A stretch of DNA of 32,341 nt from Rhodovibrionaceae bacterium (GCA_028279885.1 JANQMX010000095.1:1-32341), one strand, 5' to 3'; counted from the stretch's first letter, positions 1-8,919 are shown. The notes: generated from the sequence alone by a model not told the origin. Numbers and translations: made by a program.

Positions 1-251
1 GCTTGCTGGCCTCCAATCCCAGCAAGCAGGGTGAATCAGATCACCACCCGATTTGGGAAGGCTTTTTCGATTCGGAAAAACACGGAAAAGCTCTAGCTGT
101 GAAATGCACCTCGCCCGAGTACCAGCTTCAGTCTCGCACGGGATACGCACTCGGCGAGACAGGCCTCAAAGACGTCATGGCTTTGGCCGAGAAGTTCGCC
201 CTCGTCCCACCCGATGAGGTTTGCCGCACCCTTAGGAAAGACGTGCGATAG
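1..251 (+). CDS. C-terminal end of an unknown protein (5' partial)
   Basis: The reading frame is open from the window edge to a TAG at 249-251 and probably begins upstream. About 82 residues are visible. The only in-frame initiator near the edge is a TTG at position 3 with no visible ribosome site, so a true start there is unlikely. The visible part is soluble and mixed in charge, with a segment reading HPIWEGFFDSEKHG and a later RTGYALGETGLKDV that look like ordinary folded protein. I do not recognise the family. It converges on the ABC-F gene, with 49 bases between the two stop codons and no clear terminator there. Confidence 0.5.
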   Translation, partial: LLASNPSKQGESDHHPIWEGFFDSEKHGKALAVKCTSPEYQLQSRTGYALGETGLKDVMALAEKFALVPPDEVCRTLRKDVR

Positions 252-300
252 CTCGGATCCCACGTGTGAGGTGATCCAGGCTCTGAGCCGGGCTAGGCCG

Positions 301-2199
301 CTAGAGGCTTCCCCCGGCGGCGCTAAGCGCCTCCGCTGCCTCCATCCAGTGTCCTTCGACCGCTTCGATCTCCTCCTGCAAACGGGCAAGGTCTTGGTTG
401 AGCTTGGCGGCCTCGTCGGCCTTGCCGTTGTAAAGCGCCGGGTCGGCCAGCTTCGCCTCTAAGCGGTCCTTATCGACATGCAAGCGCTCCAGCCGGCGCT
501 CAGCCTCCATGGCGGCTTTCTTGAGGTGTGCAACGGCCGCGCGTGTCTCCGCCCCCGCCTTGCGCTTGTCCCGCTTTGAAGTCGCGCCCGTCTCGTCCTG
601 GTCACGCTGGCGGCGGTTCTGCTGCCGCTCGGTCCGCCGCTGATCGAGTAATTGGCGGCGATAGTCGTCGAGGTCGCCGTCGAACGGCGCAATGCCGCCG
701 TCCTTGGCAATCCAGAGGCGGTCGGCCACCAGCTCAACCAGATGGGGATCATGGCTGATCAGCAAGACGGCCCCTTCGAAAGCCGAGAGCGCCTGGATGA
801 GCGCCTCGCGGCTGTCGACATCGAGGTGGTTGGTCGGCTCGTCGAGGATGAGGAGCTGCGGCTGCTCGCGGGTCATCAGCGCGAAGAGCAGCCGTGCGCG
901 CTCCCCGCCCGAAAGCTGCTTCACCGGCGTATCCGCCTTCACACCGGAAAAGCCGAAGCGGCCAAGGTGCGCGCGCAGCCGCGTCTCCGGCTCCTTGGGC
1001 ATGAGTTGCAGAAGCGATTCATAGGCGGTCTGCGTGAGGTTGAGCTCCTCGGCCTGGTCCTGGGCGAAGTAGCCCACCTTAAGCTTGGGGGACCGCCGCA
1101 TGCGCCCGACCTGCAGCCCCAGACGCCCGGACACCAGCTTGGCGAAGGTCGACTTGCCGTTGCCGTTGGCGCCCAAGAGGGCGACACGGTCGTCCATATC
1201 AAAGCGCAGGTCGAGACCGCTCAGAATGGGTTGACCTGGGGCATAGCCGACCGCCCCCTCCTCCACGGTCAGGACAGGCGGCGAGAGCGCCTGCGGCGCC
1301 GGGAAATCGAAGGAAATCGTCTGCCGTTCAGCCACGCTGACGATGGGCTGCAGCTTCTCCAACGCCTTGAGGCGGGACTGGGCCTGCCGCGCCTTGCTGG
1401 CCTTGTAGCGGAAGCGGTCCACGAAGGCCTGCATATGACGGCGCTGGGCCGTGATCTTGGCGTTGGTCGCCGCCTCGCGCTCCAGCCGCTCCCGCCGGGT
1501 GCGCTCGAAGCGGTCGTAGTTGCCGCTGTAGAGCGTGAGCTTGCCGCCCTCCAGGTGGGCGATGCGGTTGACCACTGTATTGAGCAGGCTGCGCTCGTGG
1601 CTGACGATGAAGAGCGTGCCGGGAAAGCTGCCGAGATAGCTCTCGAGCCATAGTGTCGCCTCGAGATCGAGATGGTTGGTCGGCTCATCCAGCAACAGCA
1701 CGTCCGGCTCGGAGAACAACAGGGCAGCCAAAGCCACCCGCATCCGCCAGCCGCCCGACAGGCTACTGCAGGGCTCCTGCTGCCGCTCTTCGTTAAAGCC
1801 CAGGCCGGAGAGGATGCGCGCCGCACGTGCCGGCGCGCTATGCGCCTCGATGCTGCGCAGACGCTCGTGGATGTCGGCCATGCGGGCCGCGTCTTCGCAG
1901 GTCTCCAGCTCGGCGAGCAAGGCGCTGCGCTCCTTGTCCGCCGCCAGAACGGTATCAATCAGGCTGGCGTCCCCGCTCGGCGCGTGTTGGGCGATATGAC
2001 CGAGGCGCCCGCGTCCAACCACCCGCACCTCGCCGCCGTCCGGTGCCAGCTCCCCCGAAATCAGGCGTAGCAACGTCGTCTTGCCGGTCCCGTTCGGCCC
2101 GACCAGCCCGACCCGCCAGCCCTTGTCGACGGCCAAGGTGGCGTGGTCAAAGAGCACGCGGCCGCCATAGCGGAATACAAGGTCGTTGATGTGGAACAT
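301..2199 (-). CDS. ABC-F family ATP-binding protein (YheS/Uup-like)
   Basis: This is a soluble twin-ATPase of the ABC-F class, whose members bind the ribosomal E site and act on stalled or stressed translation; they are not transporters. It is 632 residues from the ATG at 2199. That start puts the N-terminus directly on the first nucleotide-binding domain (MFHINDLVFRYGG); a GTG at 2250 would add 17 residues and has no better ribosome site. Visible motifs are Walker A GPNGTGKTT and GANGNGKST, signatures LSGGWRMR and LSGGERAR, and two LLDEPTNHLD-type Walker B segments. The inter-domain linker carries the basic FRYKASKARQAQSR helix typical of the family. A charged coiled-coil C-terminal domain follows from about residue 535. 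The lysine-rich linker and long C-terminal domain resemble YheS more than EttA. The exact role is not known from sequence. Confidence 0.93.
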   Translation of the reverse strand: MFHINDLVFRYGGRVLFDHATLAVDKGWRVGLVGPNGTGKTTLLRLISGELAPDGGEVRVVGRGRLGHIAQHAPSGDASLIDTVLAADKERSALLAELETCEDAARMADIHERLRSIEAHSAPARAARILSGLGFNEERQQEPCSSLSGGWRMRVALAALLFSEPDVLLLDEPTNHLDLEATLWLESYLGSFPGTLFIVSHERSLLNTVVNRIAHLEGGKLTLYSGNYDRFERTRRERLEREAATNAKITAQRRHMQAFVDRFRYKASKARQAQSRLKALEKLQPIVSVAERQTISFDFPAPQALSPPVLTVEEGAVGYAPGQPILSGLDLRFDMDDRVALLGANGNGKSTFAKLVSGRLGLQVGRMRRSPKLKVGYFAQDQAEELNLTQTAYESLLQLMPKEPETRLRAHLGRFGFSGVKADTPVKQLSGGERARLLFALMTREQPQLLILDEPTNHLDVDSREALIQALSAFEGAVLLISHDPHLVELVADRLWIAKDGGIAPFDGDLDDYRRQLLDQRRTERQQNRRQRDQDETGATSKRDKRKAGAETRAAVAHLKKAAMEAERRLERLHVDKDRLEAKLADPALYNGKADEAAKLNQDLARLQEEIEAVEGHWMEAAEALSAAGGSL

Positions 2200-2297
2200 A
2201 GGTCGTGCGGCGCGCTCGGCGATCCTGCCTTCAAAGCGCGCCTTTAGCACGTCACAGGGCTACACCCAAGATGCTGGCTGTATGACTCGGTCTTTTG

Positions 2298-3062
2298 CTA
2301 GTCGAGCGCGGTCAATCGCTGCGGCACGAGCTCGCGTCCGTGACCCTGAATGGTCAGCCGACCATCGCGGTCCTGTATAAGAAAGAAATCGTCGTAGACC
2401 TCGTCGCTCCATGACGCTGACAGGCCGCTGTTGCCAACGATGCGCACGACATAGCCCTCGCGCTGCCAGTCGACCACCGTCACCCGGGACACGTCCTTGA
2501 TTTTGAGCCGCTGGCCCGTCTGATGACCGCTGGTCTCGAACTCAACCTCTTCATTGTAGCGGTTGAGCAGAGCGGTCAGCTCGGACCTTGACGCCTTGAG
2601 CCGCGCCTCGAAGGCGTCAAACCTCGCTTCTCGGGCAGCCGCGCGTTCGTCGGGGGGCAATTGGCTCTCAGCCTCGATCTCTCGCCACTCTTGGGCGGCC
2701 TTGATCTCCGGCGCAAAGGGGCATTCCTTTTCGACCGCCACCGTTTCCAATGCGATGGCTTCGCCTTTCAGCCGGCCAAGCTCGTCAGAGTGGTCCCCGG
2801 CAGCAAGAGCGAACAAGGCCGGCCAAAACAGTATGAGTCCTACGCCAGTGACGGCTGCGTCGCGCGTCGCAGCGTCTTGCTGATCCTCCGATACTTCTGC
2901 CACCCGATCGTTGATTCGGGTGAACTCTTCAGCCAACTGGTCGCAGTCGAGCGACTGGTAAGGCAGAGTGGATACCTGCTGTGCCTCGATATGGTCCGGC
3001 TCGCTTGCACAACTCATCAGGTACAAAGAGGCGACCGAAAGGACGAATGACTGCTTCAACAT
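2298..3062 (-). CDS. Predicted lipoprotein of unknown function
   Basis: This is a 254-residue protein with a type II signal: Lys at position 4, a hydrophobic stretch, and a lipobox ending Leu-Met-Ser-Cys, so it is probably lipidated at Cys18. The part that follows (about residues 35-115) resembles a recurring proteobacterial lipoprotein domain. It has a CDQL-type opening, a coiled-coil-like acidic helix, a short hydrophobic [14 protein letters not shown] segment, then a LKGE helix and a second Cys. The middle third is a charged, Glu/Arg-rich helical region. The C-terminal 85 residues look beta-rich and have no family I can name. The ATG at 3062 follows an AGGGATGGGG stretch that can serve as ribosome site. 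It lies 98 bases upstream of the ABC-F start on the same strand, so the two may be co-transcribed, but nothing ties their functions. Confidence 0.75.
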   Translation of the reverse strand: MLKQSFVLSVASLYLMSCASEPDHIEAQQVSTLPYQSLDCDQLAEEFTRINDRVAEVSEDQQDAATRDAAVTGVGLILFWPALFALAAGDHSDELGRLKGEAIALETVAVEKECPFAPEIKAAQEWREIEAESQLPPDERAAAREARFDAFEARLKASRSELTALLNRYNEEVEFETSGHQTGQRLKIKDVSRVTVVDWQREGYVVRIVGNSGLSASWSDEVYDDFFLIQDRDGRLTIQGHGRELVPQRLTALD

Positions 3063-3406
3063 TTTTTTGCCCCATCCCTAGCGAGTGCAACCTGAGCGAC
3101 ATATCGCACAGAATGCTTACAAAAAGTCTAGCTCAAAGGGCGCCGTGTGGGCTTTGGTTGCGGTTAACCGCCTTCTGTCTATCGGAGCGCTCTCTCTTCG
3201 GTGTAAGGCCAACGTCCAAAGCGCTCAAGCCGCTGGGCTCACACTTGGACTGGACGGCCTCGCCGATAGCGATTTGCGCCTTCATCTGCCCCCACATCCT
3301 TGCCGCCCTGGCCGAGCCTCGCTATAAGCCGCGGCGGATTCGCAAGCCTGCCTGTCCAGTCACCCCGACAGAACCGACACGACCGCGCAACACAAGGAGC
3401 CCGCCG
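3063..3406. other. Intergenic region between lipoprotein gene and ndk
   Basis: This 344-base gap lies between two divergent genes. It holds the ndk promoter (3300-3328) and a perfect 12-base palindrome, GCGGTTAACCGC, at 3160-3171. An 80-codon frame at 3085-3327 was judged non-coding because it has no ribosome site and no recognisable protein features. No tRNA, sRNA or riboswitch is evident. Confidence 0.6.
3300..3328 (+). promoter_or_regulatory. Candidate sigma-70 promoter for ndk
   Basis: TTGCCG at 3300-3305 and TATAAG at 3323-3328 are separated by exactly 17 bases. They match the -35 consensus at 4 of 6 and the -10 consensus at 5 of 6. The -10 ends 78 bases before the ndk start. Confidence 0.6.
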
Positions 3407-3829
3407 ATGGCCACCGAACGGACTTTCTCGATCATCAAACCCGATGCGACCCGCCGCAATATCACCGGCAAGATCATCGACCGGCTGGAGAGCGCCGGCC
3501 TGCGCGTGGTGGGGCAGAAGCGCATTCACATGACGAAGGAGCAGGCCGAAGGCTTCTATGCCGTCCACAAAGAGCGGCCTTTCTACAACGACCTGGTCAG
3601 CTTCATGATTTCAGGCCCGGTCGTCGTCCAGGTGCTGGAGGGCGAGGATGCCATCGCCAAAAACCGCGAGGTCATGGGCGCGACCAACCCGAAGGAAGCT
3701 GCGCCTGGCACCATCCGCGCCGATTTCGCCGAGAACATCGAGGCGAACTCCGTACACGGCTCCGACGGGCCGGATACGGCCAAGACGGAAATCGCCTTCT
3801 TCTTCAGTGACGGAGAAATCGTCGGCTAA
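3407..3829 (+). CDS. ndk: Nucleoside diphosphate kinase
   Basis: Ndk transfers the terminal phosphate of ATP to other (deoxy)nucleoside diphosphates through a phosphohistidine intermediate, balancing the NTP and dNTP pools. The protein has 140 residues, the normal family length. It opens with [14 protein letters not shown], the conserved N-terminal strand carrying the catalytic-site Lys. The active-site His lies in [12 protein letters not shown] near the C-terminus. The substrate-binding region [17 protein letters not shown] is intact. The ATG at 3407 is set by an AAGGAG seven bases upstream; the open frame runs further 5' but without a comparable site. The gene has its own promoter (3300-3328) and terminator (3855-3884), so it is probably monocistronic. 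Confidence 0.98.
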   Translation: MATERTFSIIKPDATRRNITGKIIDRLESAGLRVVGQKRIHMTKEQAEGFYAVHKERPFYNDLVSFMISGPVVVQVLEGEDAIAKNREVMGATNPKEAAPGTIRADFAENIEANSVHGSDGPDTAKTEIAFFFSDGEIVG

Positions 3830-3854
3830 GCGGGTAATCCGGAGACTTCGGTCA

Positions 3855-3884
3855 GCCTGGTCGGCGAAGACCGGCCAGGCTTTT
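3855..3884 (+). terminator. Intrinsic terminator of ndk
   Basis: A 10-bp stem (GCCTGGTCGG with CCGGCCAGGC, one G-U pair) and a CGAAGA loop are followed directly by TTTT, 25 bases after the ndk stop. There is no T-tract for the opposite strand, so it should act only on ndk. Confidence 0.85.
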
Positions 3885-3890
3885 CCCGCG

Positions 3891-4031
3891 TCAGGTCAAG
3901 AAAATCGCCATCAGCCCAAGTGCGATCGCGATCGCGACCGTGCTCCAGATGCTGAGTTTGATGAAAGCATCGTAGGTTTCTTTTCGACGGGCCAGCATTT
4001 CAGGCTCGTCGTAGCTTTCCGTGTCGCTCAT
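3891..4031 (-). CDS. aa3-type cytochrome c oxidase subunit IV (small membrane subunit)
   Basis: This is a 46-residue reading frame. The first half is acidic to mixed in charge ([20 protein letters not shown]). It leads into [20 protein letters not shown] and ends MAIFLT, a single transmembrane helix. That layout (a short charged N-terminus, a Tyr-x-x-Phe-Ile-Lys-Leu motif, one helix ending Met-Ala-Ile-Phe-Leu) is the bacterial aa3 oxidase subunit IV family found in alphaproteobacteria. This subunit packs against the oxidase core in the cytoplasmic membrane, and its function is poorly defined. The ATG at 4031 follows AGGGGA at eight bases. The oxidase core genes are not in this window. It lies 80 bases downstream of purN on the same strand, and a read-through transcript is possible. 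Confidence 0.85.
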   Translation of the reverse strand: MSDTESYDEPEMLARRKETYDAFIKLSIWSTVAIAIALGLMAIFLT

Positions 4032-4111
4032 TCTTCTTGTCCCCTAGAAGGCGCTTCCTCTCTGACCGCACCGCCTATTTAGGCGAGGCCAGGACTCCGC
4101 ACAAGACGGCG

Positions 4112-4774
4112 CTAACGCGGTTCGGGGTTTGCCAGGGCACCGCTTTTTGTCGCAGCGGCGGGCGCCAACTTCGCGCCTCCTCCCAAAAGCTGTACTTGGT
4201 CAAGGCAAATCAACTCCAAGCACCGAGAATAAAGTCGGTGCTCAGCCGCCAAAACTCGATCGGCGAGACCGTCGGCATCGTCATCCGGCAGCACCGGGAC
4301 CGCCGCTTGGCCGATAATCGGCCCGCTGTCGACCCCGGCATCGACGAAATGCACGCTGCAGCCGTGCAGCTTCACGCCGGCCTCCAACGCACGCTGATGG
4401 GTGTCCAGACCGGGAAAGGCCGGCAAAAGCGAGGGGTGAATGTTGATCAGCCGCCCCTGCCAGCGGGCCACAAAATCGGCGCCCAAGATGCGCATGAAAC
4501 CGGCCAGGCAGATCAAGTCGATTCCGGCCTCGCGCAAGGCTTCGTCTAGAGCGCCCTCGAAGGCGGCGCGACCGCCCAGTTCCTTCGGCACGAGCACCAG
4601 CCGGGCAATCCCAGCTCGCTCGGCACGCTGCAAGCCCTGCGCGTCGGGCCGGTCGGAGATCACCAGCGCAACCTCGGCCGGAAAGCCCTTCTGATCAGTA
4701 GCGTCGATCAAGGCTTGCAAGTTGCTGCCGCGGCCGGAGATCAACACGGCAACCCGCTTGCGGGCGGGGTTCAT
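4112..4774 (-). CDS. purN: Phosphoribosylglycinamide formyltransferase
   Basis: PurN transfers a formyl group from 10-formyltetrahydrofolate to GAR, the third step of purine biosynthesis, in the cytosol. The chosen ATG at 4774 gives 220 residues, starting MNPARKRVAVLISGRGSNLQ, as is usual for the family. An upstream extension to 4837 would overlap purM by 53 bases and adds an unrelated Ser/Pro/Gly-rich sequence. Catalytic residues are visible: Asn and His in INIHPSLLP, and the Asp of DAGVDSGPII. The GRGSNLQAL phosphate-binding loop is intact. It follows purM by 10 bases in the same operon. No Shine-Dalgarno sequence precedes the ATG (the bases are CCCCCCC), so its translation may depend on coupling to purM. 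The last 30 residues are Ala/Gly-rich beyond the usual fold. Confidence 0.96.
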   Translation of the reverse strand: MNPARKRVAVLISGRGSNLQALIDATDQKGFPAEVALVISDRPDAQGLQRAERAGIARLVLVPKELGGRAAFEGALDEALREAGIDLICLAGFMRILGADFVARWQGRLINIHPSLLPAFPGLDTHQRALEAGVKLHGCSVHFVDAGVDSGPIIGQAAVPVLPDDDADGLADRVLAAEHRLYSRCLELICLDQVQLLGGGAKLAPAAATKSGALANPEPR

Positions 4775-4784
4775 GAGGGGGGGC

Positions 4785-5831
4785 TCATGGGGCGAACCGC
4801 AGGGCCGGTCCCTCGCCCCGCTCGACCATGCGGCCAATCACGAAGGCCTGCTCACCTTCCCCTCGGAACGTTTCGGTCAACACTTCGGCCTGCGCCTCTG
4901 TCACGACGGCAACCATACCGACGCCGCAGTTGAAGGTCTTCAAAAGCTCTTCCTGCGACAGCCGGCCGACCTCCGCCAGCCAAGCAAACACTGGAGGACG
5001 AGGGAACGCTCCCAGGTCGATCTCAGCGGCACAGCCCGGCGGCAGGACGCGCGGAAGGTTTTCCGGCAGGCCGCCGCCGGTGATGTGCGCCAGAGCCTTG
5101 AGGCCCCCGGCCTTTAGCGCGGCAAGGCAGGCCCGGACATAGATGCGCGTCGGCACCAGCAAGGCTGTCCCGAGGCTCTGCTCCGGCGCAAAGGGTGCCG
5201 GTGCGGTAAGCGCCAGGCCGCTTCGCTCAACGATCTTGCGGACCAGCGAGAAGCCGTTGCTATGCAGCCCGTTTGAGGCCAGCCCGAGTATCACATCGCC
5301 CGGCGCAACGCCTTGCCCATCCAGCAGCTTGTCGCGCTCGACAGCGCCGACGGCGAAGCCGGCCAGGTCGTAGTCGCCGCCCCGGTAGAGCCCGGGCATT
5401 TCAGCCGTCTCGCCGCCGATCAGGGCGCAGCCGGCCTGCCGGCAGCCCTCGGCGATGCCCTGAACGATCGCAGCGCCCTGCGCCGGCTCGAGTCGGCCGG
5501 TTGCATAGTAGTCCAGGAAGAACAGCGGCTCGGCGCCCTGCACGACCAGATCGTTGACGCACATGGCGACCAAGTCGATACCGACCGTATCGTGGCGGCC
5601 GCTGTCGATGGCCAGCTTCAACTTGGTGCCGACACCGTCGGTCGCGGCAACCAGCAAGGGGTCGCTGTAGCCGCAGGCCTTAAGGTCGAAAAGACCGCCA
5701 AAGCCACCGAGGCCGCCGAGAACACCTGGCCGATCGGTCGACTTGGCGGCCGGCTTGATGGCCTCGACGAGGGCGCTGCCGGCATCGATATCGACTCCGG
5801 CGTCGCGATAGCTGAGAGGTATGTCGGCCAT
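4785..5831 (-). CDS. purM: Phosphoribosylformylglycinamidine cyclo-ligase (AIR synthetase)
   Basis: PurM closes the imidazole ring of FGAM using ATP to give AIR, step five of purine synthesis. From the ATG at 5831 the protein has 348 residues, the typical length. Family segments are in order: [12 protein letters not shown] at the N-terminus, the glycine-rich [23 protein letters not shown], the [16 protein letters not shown] core, [11 protein letters not shown] and [17 protein letters not shown] three codons upstream (5840) is an alternative start; an AGGA lies 13 bases before it. The gene is first in a purM-purN pair read leftward and faces the divergent DUF2066 gene over 107 bases. That gap holds a possible leftward -10 (GATAAT on the minus strand near 5870), with no convincing -35. 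Confidence 0.97.
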   Translation of the reverse strand: MADIPLSYRDAGVDIDAGSALVEAIKPAAKSTDRPGVLGGLGGFGGLFDLKACGYSDPLLVAATDGVGTKLKLAIDSGRHDTVGIDLVAMCVNDLVVQGAEPLFFLDYYATGRLEPAQGAAIVQGIAEGCRQAGCALIGGETAEMPGLYRGGDYDLAGFAVGAVERDKLLDGQGVAPGDVILGLASNGLHSNGFSLVRKIVERSGLALTAPAPFAPEQSLGTALLVPTRIYVRACLAALKAGGLKALAHITGGGLPENLPRVLPPGCAAEIDLGAFPRPPVFAWLAEVGRLSQEELLKTFNCGVGMVAVVTEAQAEVLTETFRGEGEQAFVIGRMVERGEGPALRFAP

Positions 5832-5938
5832 GGCGATCAAATGATGCGGGATTTCCTGGCGAGTGGCGATTATCTAGACTAAGTCGGGCGGCAGCGAAAG
5901 CGCGTCGGCACCCGGCTCCATTCTCAGGAACCTCTCTT

Positions 5939-7063
5939 ATGATCCTGCTCCGATTCCTTTCACGCGTTCGATGCTTGGCGGCCATGCTTCTTCTCGTGGC
6001 AGGTACGAGCGTTGCCAGCGCGGATGTCTTCACCATCCGCGGCATCTCGGTCGATGCCACCGGTGAGGACGTCATCGCGGCCAAAGAGGCAGCCATTCGC
6101 CAAGGGCAGAGCCAAGCGCTCGAACGACTTTGGGACAGGCTCGTGCAGGTGCAAGACCGGGCGACCGTCCCGCCGGTGCTCGCCAGCGATATCGAACGCT
6201 TCGTTCAGAACTTCTCGGTGTCGGACGAAAGGACCTCCGATGTCCGCTACATCGCCGACATGACCGTGCAGTTCGCGGCGCAGCCAGTGCGCGACCACCT
6301 GCGTTTCGCCGGCGTTCCCTTTGTCGACAAGCCGGCGCCCACCGCCGTCGTGCTGCCGATCTACGCCGACGTCGCCGGCGAGCAGCTTTGGCAAAGCGGC
6401 AATCCCTGGCTGGAGGCCTGGGTCAGCAGCTTCACGCGCGACAGCCTCTCGCCGATCATCGCCCCCTTGGGCGACCTGGCCGACATGTCCCTGATCGACG
6501 CCCAACGCGCCGCCGCCGGCGACCGCGTCGCCGTCCAGGCGTTTGCAGAGCACTATCGGGTGGAAAACGCCATCGTCACGCGCGCCAGCATGATCGGAGA
6601 TCAGAGCCTAGAGGTCAGCTACCAGGAGATCGGCACGCCGGACCGCGCAGGGCGCTTCGCCTTGGTAAAGGGGGCCGATGAAACACCAGAGGAGCTGCTG
6701 CTGCGGGCCGTTATCGAAACCCAAGGTCGTTTGGAGCAGGCCTGGCGCCAAGCCAATACGGTGCGCTTCGACCAACAGGCCCAGCTCATCGCCCTCATTC
6801 CCCTGCGCAGCCTGGACGACTGGATCGCCATTCAAGCAGATCTCGGCGCCATTCCCGCCGTCGCCAGTACAAAGGTGCTCAGCATGACGCGCGAAGCGGC
6901 CGTCATCGACCTGGCCTACTACGGCCCCAGCGAGCAGCTGGCTGCCTTCTTTCGCCAGCGCCGCCTTTCCATCCGGCCGATCGATTTTATCAACGACCCG
7001 GACACAGCCCAGCTGCTCGAGCGGCGCAGCACCTTGCCGACCTGGCAAATCGGTCGCCTCTAG
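5939..7063 (+). CDS. DUF2066 family exported protein
   Basis: This is a 374-residue protein with a clear Sec signal: two Arg near the start, the hydrophobic core AAMLLLVAG, and a probable cut after ASA at residue 28. The mature N-terminus reads DVFTIRGISVDATGEDVIAAKEAAIRQGQSQ with spacing typical of DUF2066, a family of unknown function common in alpha- and gammaproteobacteria. The C-terminal part carries the ILIPLRSLDDW-like segment and the final ID/PIDF repeats usual there. The ATG is preceded by AGGA at nine bases. It is followed by the permease (39-base gap) and hdaA (overlapping), which suggests one transcript. This neighbourhood with purMN, as far as I know, recurs in alphaproteobacteria. 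Localisation is predicted periplasmic; the role is not known. Confidence 0.85.
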   Translation: MILLRFLSRVRCLAAMLLLVAGTSVASADVFTIRGISVDATGEDVIAAKEAAIRQGQSQALERLWDRLVQVQDRATVPPVLASDIERFVQNFSVSDERTSDVRYIADMTVQFAAQPVRDHLRFAGVPFVDKPAPTAVVLPIYADVAGEQLWQSGNPWLEAWVSSFTRDSLSPIIAPLGDLADMSLIDAQRAAAGDRVAVQAFAEHYRVENAIVTRASMIGDQSLEVSYQEIGTPDRAGRFALVKGADETPEELLLRAVIETQGRLEQAWRQANTVRFDQQAQLIALIPLRSLDDWIAIQADLGAIPAVASTKVLSMTREAAVIDLAYYGPSEQLAAFFRQRRLSIRPIDFINDPDTAQLLERRSTLPTWQIGRL

Positions 7064-7102
7064 GGTTTCGGCCAAAGCGCAGACAAGCCGCGAACGATCG
7101 AT

Positions 7103-8212
7103 ATGACCACGGAACGTAAGGTCGGTTTCTGGCTGGCAGGCCTGGCCTTCCTGATTCTCATCCTCGTTTTGCTCAACAACATCCTGCTGCCCTTCGTGGC
7201 CGGCATGGCGATCGCCTATTTCTTCGACCCGCTGTGCGACCGCCTGGAGAAGCTCGGACTGTCCCGCACGTGGGCCACTGTACTGGTCACCTTGCTGTTC
7301 CTGGTCGGTGCACTGTTGGTTGCGCTTCTGGTGATTCCTTTGGCTTTCGATCAGCTGAGAAAGCTGATCGCCTTGGCGCCGGACCTGATCGGCTACGTTC
7401 GTCAGGTGCTGCAGGGCCTGATCGCGGCGCTGGAGGAACGCTTTGGCCCCGAAACCGCCCAGCGCATGCGCGAGGCGGTCTTGGGCTCACCAAGCGATAT
7501 CGCTCAGCTTGGGCAAGGGGTCGTCGACCAAATCGTCGCCCGCGGTCTCGGGTTCGCCAATTTCCTCTCGCTGCTCTTCATCACGCCGGTGGTCGCCTTC
7601 TACCTCTTGCGCGACTGGGACAAGCTGATCGCCAGGATCGATTCTTGGCTGCCGCGGCGTCACGCCCCGACGATCCGAGAGCTGGCGCGCGAAACGGACG
7701 AGATCCTCTCCGGCTACGTCCGCGGCGTCGGCACGGTCTGCCTGACGCTCGGCGCCTACTACTCGATCGGTCTGATCATCATCGGGCTCGATTTCGCCCT
7801 GATCGTCGGGCTGGTCGCCGGCCTGCTGTCTTTCATTCCTTACGTCGGCGCCATCGGCGGCCTGATACTGTCGGTCGGCTTGGCTGTCTTTCAGTTCGAC
7901 AGCATCTGGCTCGTCGTTGCGACCGCTGCCTTGTTCCTCAGCGGGCAGGCGCTGGAGGGCAATGTGCTCACTCCAAAGCTGGTCGGCGAGAAGGTGAACC
8001 TGCATCCCGCCGTGGTGATCTTTGCCCTGCTTGCCGGAGGATCGCTGTTCGGCTTCACCGGCCTGCTGCTGTCCATGCCGGTCGCGGCGGTCATTGGCGT
8101 GCTGCTGCGCTTTGCCATTGATCAGTATCTCAAGAGTCCGCTCTACGGCGCCAAATGCGCCCCGCTGCCACCCCCGGTGGCTCCGCACGATGACGACCCA
8201 ACTCACCCTTGA
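7103..8212 (+). CDS. AI-2E/PerM family membrane transporter
   Basis: This is a 369-residue inner-membrane protein. Hydrophobic helices occur at about residues 9-27, 28-45, 60-85, 155-175, 215-240, 243-275 and 300-335, the usual pattern of the AI-2E/PerM family (about eight segments). A long amphipathic region at about 85-150 separates the second and third clusters. Family members have been linked to autoinducer-2 export or Na+/H+ exchange, and the substrate here cannot be told. Recognisable segments include FLLRDWD-like FYLLRDWDKLI and the PYVGAIGG turn. There is no strong ribosome site before the ATG at 7103. The last 23 bases overlap the start of hdaA, implying coupled translation. Its tail (MCAP...DDDPTHP) is cytosolic and acidic. 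Confidence 0.92.
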   Translation: MTTERKVGFWLAGLAFLILILVLLNNILLPFVAGMAIAYFFDPLCDRLEKLGLSRTWATVLVTLLFLVGALLVALLVIPLAFDQLRKLIALAPDLIGYVRQVLQGLIAALEERFGPETAQRMREAVLGSPSDIAQLGQGVVDQIVARGLGFANFLSLLFITPVVAFYLLRDWDKLIARIDSWLPRRHAPTIRELARETDEILSGYVRGVGTVCLTLGAYYSIGLIIIGLDFALIVGLVAGLLSFIPYVGAIGGLILSVGLAVFQFDSIWLVVATAALFLSGQALEGNVLTPKLVGEKVNLHPAVVIFALLAGGSLFGFTGLLLSMPVAAVIGVLLRFAIDQYLKSPLYGAKCAPLPPPVAPHDDDPTHP

Positions 8213-8876
8213 TCTGCCTGCACGCCCGGCGCTTGGCCGTGCTGACTTCCTGGTCAGCCCAAGCAACCGCGATGCCGTGGCCTGGGTCGACGCCTGGCCC
8301 GAGTGGCCGGGGCGCTGCCTGGCGCTCGCCGGCCCGCCAAGCAGCGGAAAAAGCCACCTTACCGCCGTTTGGCAGGCCCGCAGCGCCGCACGGCGTTTGC
8401 CGGACGGCGCATTGCAGGCTCAGGAACTGCCGAAGGAGCTTCAGGGCGGCGGCCCCATCCTGGCCGAGGACATCGATCGCGTCATGGCCGCGCCGCAAGC
8501 GAAGCACGCGCACGAAGAGGGCTTGCTGCATCTGATCAATGTGGTCCAGCAGCAGGGCGGCACACTGCTGCTGACCGGCCGCCTACCGCCGTCGCGCCTG
8601 CCCGTCGCGCTTCCGGACCTCAGCTCCCGGCTGCGCGCCATCCAGGTCGCGCAGCTCGGCGAGCCGGACGACGACCTGCTGGCCGCCCTGCTGGCCAAGC
8701 ATTTTGCCGACCGGCAAGTGCAGGTCACGCCTCAAGTGATCCTCTACCTTTTGCGCCGGATCGAACGCAGCGCCGCCGCCGCGCAGGCCGTCGCCGAGCG
8801 GCTCGACCGTGAAGCCCTGGCCCAAAAGCGGCCGATCAGCTTGTCGCTGGTTCGCGACTTGCTCGACGAGCTCTGA
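8190..8876 (+). CDS. hdaA: HdaA-type DnaA regulatory inactivator (AAA+)
   Basis: HdaA binds the beta clamp and promotes hydrolysis of DnaA-ATP, limiting re-initiation of replication. The ATG at 8190 gives 228 residues, the normal size. The protein starts with QLTLDLPAR, which fits the Hda clamp-binding QLxLPL-type peptide, and continues PALGRADFLVSPSN as in alphaproteobacterial HdaA. The Walker A loop is GPPSSGKSH (residues 48-56). ILAEDIDR (90-97) is the divergent Walker B. LPDLSSRLRA carries the box VII arginine. The longer open frame extending upstream overlaps the permease and was rejected because the clamp motif belongs at the N-terminus. It overlaps the permease stop by 23 bases. There is no DnaA-type DNA-binding domain, as expected for Hda. 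Confidence 0.93.
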   Translation: MTTQLTLDLPARPALGRADFLVSPSNRDAVAWVDAWPEWPGRCLALAGPPSSGKSHLTAVWQARSAARRLPDGALQAQELPKELQGGGPILAEDIDRVMAAPQAKHAHEEGLLHLINVVQQQGGTLLLTGRLPPSRLPVALPDLSSRLRAIQVAQLGEPDDDLLAALLAKHFADRQVQVTPQVILYLLRRIERSAAAAQAVAERLDREALAQKRPISLSLVRDLLDEL

Positions 8877-8919
8877 ACGGCCACACCGTCGACAACGACA
8901 AAATCCGAGGGAGACAGAC

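Noticed and set aside
652-1653. Long open frame (333 codons) on the plus strand opposite the ABC-F gene
   Set aside because: High GC sequence opens antisense frames. It has no ribosome site and lies wholly inside a conserved gene.
3085-3327. 80-codon frame upstream of ndk
   Set aside because: There is no ribosome site and it overlaps the ndk promoter. The sequence looks like random translation.
4072-4085. Palindrome CGCCTATTTAGGCG between purN and the oxidase subunit gene
   Set aside because: The stem is six bases with a two-base loop and no T-tract, so it is not a terminator. No known site matches it.
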